DNA from: DASQHM01 sp035632095
GTDB lineage: Bacteria > Pseudomonadota > Alphaproteobacteria > Ferrovibrionales > Ferrovibrionaceae
Direction: 5' to 3'
NCBI GenBank assembly: GCA_035632095.1
Contig: DASQHM010000240.1
Span: 1-11,016 of the forward strand
Length of the DNA stretch: 11,016 bases
This document shows, in pieces, positions 5,616-11,016 of the stretch; the first letter of the stretch is position 1; each line of letters opens with the position of its first letter. Below the pieces are notes generated by a model, which had not been told where the DNA came from, did not search any database, and saw only the letters and a list, made by a program, of their open reading frames with translations. The translations under genes were made by a program, and so were the position numbers.

Positions 5616-8600
5616 CTAGTTCAGCGCGCTCAGCTTGGTCTTCTGCAGCTTGGCGCGGTATTCCGCCATGAAGGCTTCGAGCTGATTGACGCCGGCGATC
5701 GTATCCGCAAGCTGGCGGAATTCCACGTTCTGCGGATCGGTCTTGGCGGTGAGCACCTTGAACGCATCCGCATCGGGCGTATCGACCAGCCGCGCGCCGT
5801 AACGATCGCGGACGCGATCGATGCCGGCGGTGTCGCGCGCAAGTGACAGCGCGACCGCAAGCTGCAGCACGGTCTGGCGTTCCGTCGCCGTGAGCGGCGC
5901 CGGATCCTTGTCGCGGTCGGCGAGCAGCGCCGTCAGGCTTTGCGCCGCGGCGGTCCAGTCCTTCCGCCGCCAGGCGATATCGACGCGCGTCAATTCCGCA
6001 TCGCGGCTCCGGTCGCCGGCCAGGAGCTTCGCCGCATCGTCGAAGCGCGTCAGGTCCACGAACGCCCGCGCCTGCAAATGCCGCCGCTCCGCGGCGAGCG
6101 GATCGGACACCGGATTGACGTTGCTCTCGTCGAGTGCCCGGAGCGCCAGGTCGGGTTTGCGGTCGAGCAGCCGGATCACGGCGAGACGCGCGCCGATCCG
6201 CGATTTTTCCTCGCCGTTCAGGCGGCGCGTTACTTGGTGTTCCAGCAGTTCCGCGGCGCGGTCGAGCAGGTCCACGCGCACCATCCGGTCGGCCAGCTTG
6301 CGGATCATCTCGTCGCCGCGGGTATCGGTCGGCGTCAGCTCCCGATAGTCGAAAAACAATCCTACGGCCTCGACGGGCGGCAGCTTCTCGCTCTCGCCGT
6401 TCAGGTACAGCCGCAAGAACACCGCGTTCATATCGGTCTTGGCCTGGGCGGCCTCTGGCGTCTTGGCGAAATAGGTTACGAGCTGATGCCACATGGCGAG
6501 GCCGCCGCGATAGTCGCCCGCCGCGACGTGCAGATCGCCAAGCCGGCGCAGCAACTCCGGCTCGAACGCATCGCCGCGCCACGAGAAGCGCAAACCCTCG
6601 AGACGTTCGACCGCTTCCGACGGCTTGATCGACCCTTGCGCCAGTTCGAGATTGGTCTGCTCGAACAAGGCGCGCGAGTGCACGGGCCGGTAGTCCGCCT
6701 TCACCGCCGCCGCGATGTCGCGCATCGCATCGCTCTTCTCGCCGAGCGCCTGCTCGGCTTCGCCCCGCAAGTAGATCGCTTCCGCCGCCACGGGAAGCGA
6801 AGCGCGGTCGTTGCCGATCTCCTGCTCCAGGGCACCGAGAACCGTCTTGGCGCTCGCCGGGTCGCCGGCGCCGTAGAACGCCCGCGCCATTGCCAAATGC
6901 AGCTTGACGCGCATGTCGGGGGGATAGTCGGCAATGACGTTGCTGCCCTTGGCGAACTCGTCGCGCGCCTTGGTCCAGTCCTGCTGCGCGACGGAAAGCA
7001 CGCCGCGCCAAAGCCCCGCTTCCGGATCGTGCGCAAGCTCCGGAATGCTCAGGTCCGCCGCCGCCGCGTTATAGCGATGCAAGCCGATCTCGACCGCGCC
7101 CTTCAGCGCGCGAAAGCCGCGCTCGTCGGCGGCGCGCGGATCCTGCTGCGCCAGGCGCACCAGGACGCCGAGCGCATCCGCGTTGAAGCCGTTGGCGAAA
7201 TAGAATCGAGCCAGGGCCGACCGCGCCGCGGTTTGGCCGCTCGGCGGCGCCGTGGCGATCACGTTCTGCAGCGCTTGCTTGGTTTCGGTGAACTTTCCCG
7301 GCGGTCCGCGCCAGTCGGCGAAGTGAAACAGGATCGGATGTGAATCCGGCTGCTTCCGGTCCGCCGTCAGCGCCTGGCCGAGCAGCAGGCCGCCCTTGGC
7401 CGTGACTTCGACGCCGTTCGGCAAGCTCGCGACCACGACCTCTTCGGTTTTGGGACGAAGGGCGATGCCTTGCGCCGAACGCAGAACCTGGAATTGCGGA
7501 TAGTCGCGCGGCAGATTTATGCCCTGGGCCGGCGCGAGCAGCGGCACCAATTGATACCGGATGGCGCCATCGGCTTCGGACAGGGTGATCGGCTCCGCCG
7601 CATCGAGCACCGGCATGAAAACGCGCGGACCGCGCGCCGCGGACGGCTCGGCGCGGACTTCGACCGGCGCCGGCGGGGCAACGGACGGCGCATCCTTCAA
7701 GTCCACCAGCCACTCGCCGTCGTTACGGCTTACCGCCGGTGCCAAACCGGGCTTGAGCGTGAGCTTGAGCACGGTGCCGTCCGGCAACGAACGCTGATCG
7801 ACCTTCCGCACCGGCCCGTCGGTGCTCGCCGCAATCGCCGAAATGTCGAGCTTTTGATGGCTGGCGAACCCGAGCCACAGCGCATCGCCGCGCTGCATGA
7901 CGGCGGCGGCCACCGGGTCGGCGAAACGAACATGCAAGCGGGCGCCGTCCGGCAGGATCTCGAGGCTCGCCGCCCCTACGGCGGTGACGGCACTCGGGCT
8001 TTGGGCCGGCGGTTGCGATGCGGCCTGCGGCGGCGCCGTGGGTTCGGGGACTGGAGCCGCCGTTGCGACGGAGACTGCGGCTTGATCGGCAGGCGCTTCG
8101 GCCTTCGGCGGCGGCGGTGACTCGGGCGGCTCCGGCCGCAGCGGCGCTGTCGCTCTGGCCACAGCGCCGATGCGCGCCGGTTTCACGGGCTTGACCGCAG
8201 GCACGGATTTGGGCGTCTTCGGGACTTCCGGCACGGTGTCCTGTCTTGGAAACAGGTCTAGGATCGCGAGCTTGCCGCTGTTGCTGAGCTTGAGGGTCGC
8301 CGGGTGTCTCAGATGCAGCACGACGCTCAAACGATCCGCCGCCACATCGACGGCGGTCACATAGGTCGCGAGCCGGCGGGCCGCAGCGGCGACGTCGCCA
8401 TCGACGGCATCGGTGAAGTGGACGACGACATGCTCGTCGCTGGTATCCGCATCGGCGTGGGCCGGACCGGAGAATTCGAACACCAAGCGGCCGAAGCCCG
8501 GATGCTCGGCGGCGCGAACGCCCGCCTCGGCGGACGCAGGCGCCGCACGGCCGAGCGTCAGCGCAAGCATTGCCGCGATTCCGAGACTTCGTGCCGCGAG

Positions 8601-8627
8601 CGAGGCTCTCGAGGTCCGCGACGGCAT
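5616..8627 (-). CDS. Large secreted AMIN-like/TPR-type protein of a flagellar motor operon
   Basis: A 1003-residue protein of no family I can name. In order: signal peptide 1-34 (cleavage after APASA); a beta-rich AMIN-like module at about 46-127 (RLVFEF..., HVVVHF, RLSVVLHL, KLAILDLF); a Pro/Ala linker 131-215; a second copy of the module at about 229-312 (RLHVRFADP, LWLGF, VLKLTL, EWLVDL); another beta-rich part 335-415; then from about 460 to the end a helical solenoid of degenerate TPR-like pairs (for example ALARFYFANGFNADALGVLV, LHLAMARAFYGAGDPASAKT, LRRLGDLHVAAGDYRGGLAM). AMIN-type modules bind peptidoglycan or envelope partners and TPR arrays bind proteins, so a periplasmic scaffold is likely. 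It is the last gene of the operon, four bases after the cheZ stop, with no Shine-Dalgarno of its own. Its position suggests a stator or motor accessory role. Coding certainty is high; function is inferred. Confidence 0.9.
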   Translation of the reverse strand: MPSRTSRASLAARSLGIAAMLALTLGRAAPASAEAGVRAAEHPGFGRLVFEFSGPAHADADTSDEHVVVHFTDAVDGDVAAAARRLATYVTAVDVAADRLSVVLHLRHPATLKLSNSGKLAILDLFPRQDTVPEVPKTPKSVPAVKPVKPARIGAVARATAPLRPEPPESPPPPKAEAPADQAAVSVATAAPVPEPTAPPQAASQPPAQSPSAVTAVGAASLEILPDGARLHVRFADPVAAAVMQRGDALWLGFASHQKLDISAIAASTDGPVRKVDQRSLPDGTVLKLTLKPGLAPAVSRNDGEWLVDLKDAPSVAPPAPVEVRAEPSAARGPRVFMPVLDAAEPITLSEADGAIRYQLVPLLAPAQGINLPRDYPQFQVLRSAQGIALRPKTEEVVVASLPNGVEVTAKGGLLLGQALTADRKQPDSHPILFHFADWRGPPGKFTETKQALQNVIATAPPSGQTAARSALARFYFANGFNADALGVLVRLAQQDPRAADERGFRALKGAVEIGLHRYNAAAADLSIPELAHDPEAGLWRGVLSVAQQDWTKARDEFAKGSNVIADYPPDMRVKLHLAMARAFYGAGDPASAKTVLGALEQEIGNDRASLPVAAEAIYLRGEAEQALGEKSDAMRDIAAAVKADYRPVHSRALFEQTNLELAQGSIKPSEAVERLEGLRFSWRGDAFEPELLRRLGDLHVAAGDYRGGLAMWHQLVTYFAKTPEAAQAKTDMNAVFLRLYLNGESEKLPPVEAVGLFFDYRELTPTDTRGDEMIRKLADRMVRVDLLDRAAELLEHQVTRRLNGEEKSRIGARLAVIRLLDRKPDLALRALDESNVNPVSDPLAAERRHLQARAFVDLTRFDDAAKLLAGDRSRDAELTRVDIAWRRKDWTAAAQSLTALLADRDKDPAPLTATERQTVLQLAVALSLARDTAGIDRVRDRYGARLVDTPDADAFKVLTAKTDPQNVEFRQLADTIAGVNQLEAFMAEYRAKLQKTKLSALN

Positions 8628-8631
8628 GGGC

Positions 8632-9279
8632 TTAGTCGAAGCTCGCCAGCAGCGCGTCGATATCGGCCTGGGAGTTCGCCTTATCGGGAAGCTGCGGTCC
8701 GTTGAGGAGCATGGAATCGCCCTCGGCCGGCGCCGCAGCGGGCGGAGCAGCGCCCTTGGCCGCGTCTTCCTCGCCGACCGCGCGCAACAACGCGGCGACC
8801 TTGCTTTCGATGTGATGCAGGGTGCGGACGACCTTGGTGATGCGTTGCCCGGTGATGTCCTGGAAGTTCGAGGCCTCGTAAATGCGCGTCACGATGGTTT
8901 CGATCTCTTTGGCGGCATCGCCGCCGAGTTTCGCGCCGAGCGTCGTCAGCTTCTCTGCCGCGTTGAGGAAGGTTTGCGTCGCTTCCTCGGTCGCCGCCAC
9001 CACTGCGTCAAGCTCGTCGTTCACCGCCGGCAGATGGTGCAGCGAGATTTCGTTGGGCTGAATGGTGGCGATTTCGGCCTTGGCGCGGCGGATGTAGCCC
9101 GAGAGCTCTTGCAGCTCGTTCTGCATCTGCACCACTGCGCCGGAAAGATCGCCGTCCATGGAAGCGACCAGGCTTTCGACGATTTCCGCCACGTCCCCGA
9201 TCGGCACCATGTCGCTCCGCTCGGCCCGCAATCTCTCGATGCGCTGCCGGAACGGACTTGCCTTGGCGTTCGCTTGCAT
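8632..9279 (-). CDS. cheZ: Protein phosphatase CheZ (CheY-P dephosphorylation)
   Basis: A 215-residue cytoplasmic protein that is largely helical. The diagnostic CheZ segment ASNFQDITGQRITKV is at 136-150. Asp141 and Gln145 correspond to Asp143 and Gln147 of E. coli CheZ, the Gln being inserted into the CheY active site. An Ala/Pro/Gly-rich flexible stretch (about 167-200) leads to a C-terminal amphipathic helix, QADIDALLASFD, equivalent to the CheY-P docking helix of E. coli CheZ. It speeds loss of phosphate from CheY-P and so ends the motor response. It follows cheY by 24 bp in the same operon, with its substrate encoded next door. The ATG at 9279 has no clear ribosome binding site. An internal ATG at 9210 (Met24) with a GGAG just upstream is an alternative, but the helix-rich start favours the longer form. 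Confidence 0.92.
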   Translation of the reverse strand: MQANAKASPFRQRIERLRAERSDMVPIGDVAEIVESLVASMDGDLSGAVVQMQNELQELSGYIRRAKAEIATIQPNEISLHHLPAVNDELDAVVAATEEATQTFLNAAEKLTTLGAKLGGDAAKEIETIVTRIYEASNFQDITGQRITKVVRTLHHIESKVAALLRAVGEEDAAKGAAPPAAAPAEGDSMLLNGPQLPDKANSQADIDALLASFD

Positions 9280-9303
9280 GACGGAGGCCCGGCCCGATCG
9301 GCC

Positions 9304-9693
9304 CTAAGCGAACTCGCCGATGACGGCTTCGAGCTTCTTCTTCAATGTCTCGGCGTTGAACGGCTTGACGATATAGTTGTTGACGCCCGCCTGCTTCGCC
9401 GCGACCACGTTCTCGGTCTTGCTTTCGGCGGTTACCATGATGAAGGGGGTCCCCTTGATACGCTCGTCGGCGCGCACTTCCTGCAGAAGCTGCAAACCGG
9501 TCATCGGTTCCATGTTCCAATCGGATATGACCAGGCCATAGGGCCGGTCCCGCAACTTGCCGAGAGCCATGCTCCCGTCGGTGGCTTCGTCGACGTTGTT
9601 GAATCCGAGCTGCTTCAGAAGATTTGAAATGATCCTCAGCATCGTCTTGTAGTCATCGACGATGAGGATCGGCATGTTCTTGTCGACAGCCAT
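9304..9693 (-). CDS. cheY: Chemotaxis response regulator CheY
   Basis: A 129-residue single receiver domain with no output domain. All functional residues are present: acidic pair Asp13-Asp14, phospho-acceptor Asp58 (ISDWNM, as in E. coli CheY), Thr88 (VTAES), the aromatic switch Tyr107 and Lys110 (VKPF). Phosphorylated CheY binds the flagellar switch protein FliM (or FliN) to change rotation. DWNM and the genomic position beside cheZ favour a true CheY over a DivK/CpdR-like regulator. The start is very secure: AAGGAG (9705-9700) six bases before ATG 9693. Unlike most chemotaxis operons, no cheA, cheW, cheR or cheB is nearby; the neighbours are motor genes. A CtrA-type box lies 78 bases upstream, so the gene may have its own promoter as well as being read from the upstream MotE-like gene. 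Confidence 0.95.
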   Translation of the reverse strand: MAVDKNMPILIVDDYKTMLRIISNLLKQLGFNNVDEATDGSMALGKLRDRPYGLVISDWNMEPMTGLQLLQEVRADERIKGTPFIMVTAESKTENVVAAKQAGVNNYIVKPFNAETLKKKLEAVIGEFA

Positions 9694-9699
9694 GATCTA

Positions 9700-9705
9700 C
9701 TCCTT
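9700..9705 (-). promoter_or_regulatory. Strong ribosome binding site of cheY
   Basis: AAGGAG on the minus strand, six bases before ATG 9693, is one of the strongest Shine-Dalgarno sequences in the minus-strand block and fixes the cheY start. It is preceded by a run of seven C. Confidence 0.8.
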
Positions 9706-9752
9706 GGGGGGGCGGGGCGGCCTGAGTTCCGATGCCGTGGGAACGGCGGAAA

Positions 9753-9784
9753 AACCATAGCGGCTGGGCCGTTAAGCTATGGTT
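9753..9784 (-). repeat. 9-bp perfect inverted repeat downstream of the MotE-like gene (possible weak terminator)
   Basis: AACCATAGC (9753-9761) and GCTATGGTT (9776-9784) are exact complements separated by 14 bp. On the minus strand the second arm ends in TTTTT (9754-9750), so a transcript leaving the MotE-like gene could form a hairpin with a short U-run. The right arm lies within the CtrA-type box at 9772-9786, so the element could be an operator dyad instead. Confidence 0.45.
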
Positions 9785-9786
9785 AA
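9772..9786 (-). promoter_or_regulatory. Perfect CtrA-type binding site (TTAA-N7-TTAA) upstream of cheY
   Basis: On the minus strand the sequence is TTAACCATAGCTTAA: two exact TTAA half-sites with 7-bp spacing, and the first half extends to TTAACCAT, matching the known CtrA half-site. It lies 78 bases before the cheY start and 41 bases after the end of the MotE-like gene. The only three TTAA tetramers I found in the whole window are the two here and the one in the box at 3930-3944. It suggests an internal, CtrA-regulated promoter for cheY-cheZ-TPR. CtrA itself is not encoded in the window. Confidence 0.65.
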
Positions 9787-9827
9787 GCGGCCGTGCGCGA
9801 GGCGGATATCCCGCTCGTTTCGCGCGC

Positions 9828-10769
9828 CTAGCCTTTGCCGGCGGCGGCCTTTTGCGGCAGCGTGCGCCTGTTGGCCAATTCGATGGTGATCGACTTGGCC
9901 TTGGCCGGTTCCATGTCGGCCAGCACCGGTGCCAGCTTGGCTTCCTTCATCCGCTCGGCAACGCGGAGCAGGACGGTCATATCGAGCTGCTCGAAGATGC
10001 GCGCCGCATCCTTCGGCTTCATGTTCTCGTAGACCTTGACTAGGCTGCGGATGCTCTGTTCGTCCTGCGTGTCGTGTTCCTTGACCAGCGCCTGGACTTC
10101 GGCCTCGATCTTCTTCAGCTCGGCAATCCGCTCGTCGACTTTCTTGGCGGTCGCCGCGAGCAGCGCTTCCCGCATATCCATCTCCTTGGCGCGGCGATCC
10201 AGTTCATCGCGCCGCTTGGCGAGGCTCTGCAGGACATCGAGCTCGGATTTGGAAAACGTCGAGGGATCGCGAGCCGGCGGCGGCAGTTCCGCAGGCGCCT
10301 CGGCCGCTTTCGGCGTCGTGGGCGGAGGCAGCACGGATGCGCTGGAGACCGGCGGCTCGGCTGCGTGCTGCGCGGCGGCGGTTCCCGCGGCATCGGTCCC
10401 GGCGGGCGCTTGCGCCGCGGTATTGACCGGTTCGGGCGGCGCGGCCGCGACGGGTTTCGCCGGCAGCGCCGGCGGCGGATCGGCCGCCGGCGGCGCAGGC
10501 GGATCCGGCGGAACCTCCGCTGCAACGGCCTTCGGAATTTCGGGCGTCAGGCGTGTCGGCGCGCTGGTCGCCTTGCGGCCCGGCGCGGCGGAATCCTGGG
10601 CCGCCGTCGCTTCCGGCACGCCGAAGAGCGCCGATGCGGTATCCCAGACTTCGCCGATCTTCACGCCGACCAGCAGTGCCGCGCCGAGAATGGTGAGCGG
10701 AACGAGCCTGAGGCGCAGCGTCTCGGCGAGACGCTGTTTGAATGCTTGGCGGCGGGACCGACGGCGCAT
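9828..10769 (-). CDS. MotE-like flagellar motility protein (MgtE N-terminal-like domain)
   Basis: A 313-residue protein. A very basic N-terminus (MRRRSRRQAFKQR) precedes one hydrophobic segment at about 21-38, which should act as an uncleaved anchor with the rest of the protein in the periplasm. Residues 60-165 are a low-complexity Pro/Ala linker. A coiled coil follows (about 172-235, rich in Lys, Glu, Arg and Asp), then a C-terminal domain at 240-302 with V-Y-E-N-M-K-P-K-D-A-A-R-I-F and LANRR, typical of MotE and the MgtE-N/FliG-like fold. In rhizobia MotE is a chaperone for the periplasmic motility protein MotC; related proteins in other alphaproteobacteria are annotated FlbB or MotE. No motC is visible here, so the exact partner is unknown. 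It starts 11 bp after the preceding partial gene, without a clear ribosome binding site, and is read towards cheY. Confidence 0.75.
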   Translation of the reverse strand: MRRRSRRQAFKQRLAETLRLRLVPLTILGAALLVGVKIGEVWDTASALFGVPEATAAQDSAAPGRKATSAPTRLTPEIPKAVAAEVPPDPPAPPAADPPPALPAKPVAAAPPEPVNTAAQAPAGTDAAGTAAAQHAAEPPVSSASVLPPPTTPKAAEAPAELPPPARDPSTFSKSELDVLQSLAKRRDELDRRAKEMDMREALLAATAKKVDERIAELKKIEAEVQALVKEHDTQDEQSIRSLVKVYENMKPKDAARIFEQLDMTVLLRVAERMKEAKLAPVLADMEPAKAKSITIELANRRTLPQKAAAGKG

Positions 10770-10780
10770 GCGGTACGGGT

Positions 10781-11016
10781 CTATTTCACGCGACGGAGCG
10801 CTTGCATGAGTTCGCGTTCCGCCTCGGAGCGATGCGGCTCTTGAACGCTCGCAATCACGCTCGGCCGCTGCGCCGCCACGCGGCGGCTCGAATCGATGCT
10901 TTCGGCGAGGCGCTCGGCGATGCGGCTCCCCGAATCGTTGATCAGCGAAAGCTCGTCGGCGAGGCCTCGTGCGGTTGCGATCCGATCTTGCAGGGCGCGG
11001 CCTGCCTGCTCCTCGG
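10781..11016 (-). CDS. DUF6468-like flagellar operon protein, C-terminal part (5' end outside window)
   Basis: The minus-strand frame is open from the right edge of the window to a TAG at 10783-10781, giving 77 visible residues. They form a charged helical stretch (AGRALQDRIATARGLADELSLI, then RIAERLAESIDSS) and a short tail ending LMQALRRVK. The A-R-x-L-x-D-E-L-S pattern and the place just before a MotE-like gene resemble DUF6468 proteins found in alphaproteobacterial flagellar clusters. The function of that family is not established, and the match is from memory of its pattern. The stop is 11 bp before the MotE-like start, so the genes are co-transcribed. Confidence 0.6.
   Translation of the reverse strand, partial: EEQAGRALQDRIATARGLADELSLINDSGSRIAERLAESIDSSRRVAAQRPSVIASVQEPHRSEAERELMQALRRVK

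Noticed and set aside
5940..7343. A 467-codon plus-strand open frame opposite the TPR protein, and another at 8413-9627.
   Set aside because: Both are antisense to genes with clear signatures, have no ribosome binding site and show shadow-type composition.
9294..9301. An 8-bp palindrome CCGATCGG in the cheY-cheZ gap.
   Set aside because: Short palindromes like this are frequent in GC-rich DNA, and it does not extend further.
9706..9712. A run of seven G (seven C on the coding strand) just before the cheY ribosome binding site, possibly phase-variable.
   Set aside because: The tract is short for slippage and could not shift a reading frame because it lies outside the gene; only a promoter effect would be possible.
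10230..10620. Low-complexity GC-rich stretch in the MotE-like gene, looked at as a possible repeat array.
   Set aside because: It encodes an in-frame Pro/Ala linker without a regular period, so it is a flexible spacer and not a DNA repeat.

Overview
The window is GC-rich chromosomal DNA from a motile alphaproteobacterium, most likely Rhodospirillales or a close relative. Four things point there: the flagellar gene set (FliO, FliP, a stand-alone FlhB-C protein, a MotE-type protein), CheY directly followed by CheZ, exact or near TTAA-N7-TTAA (CtrA-type) boxes upstream of both flagellar blocks, and a palindromic intergenic repeat of a type common in alphaproteobacteria. Family assignments come from reading the translated sequence; no database search was run. 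No tRNA, rRNA, CRISPR array, insertion sequence or prophage signal was seen, and no gene-free stretch exceeds 160 bases.

Layout. (1) 1-1066, plus strand: the 3' end of a DyP-type heme peroxidase gene, followed 8 bp later by a secreted DUF1194 (von Willebrand A-like) protein whose C-terminus runs into a palindromic repeat. (2) 1081-3845, minus strand: a 14-TM DHA2-type MFS exporter, then a class III CoA-transferase. This is a metabolic/efflux island unrelated to motility. (3) 3846-4005: a divergent regulatory region with a near-perfect CtrA-type box. (4) 4006-5593, plus strand: a tightly packed flagellar export operon, fhlB-like / unknown 95-residue protein / fliO / fliP, with ATGA and GTGA overlaps. 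(5) 5616-11016, minus strand, convergent with fliP: a motor and chemotaxis operon read right to left as a DUF6468-like protein (partial), a MotE-like membrane protein, cheY, cheZ, and a 1003-residue secreted protein with two AMIN-like beta modules and a long TPR-type helical solenoid.

How it fits together. FliO and FliP build the type III export gate of the flagellum. The FlhB-C-like protein and the 95-residue protein probably act around that gate. CheY-P sets motor switching and CheZ removes the phosphate. The MotE-like protein and the large TPR protein both appear to face the periplasm, where stator accessory factors act. The CtrA-type boxes suggest both blocks share one cell-cycle/motility regulator. 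The least described parts are the large AMIN/TPR protein, the 95-residue fliO-operon protein, and the cheY upstream region, where a CtrA box is interlocked with an inverted repeat.
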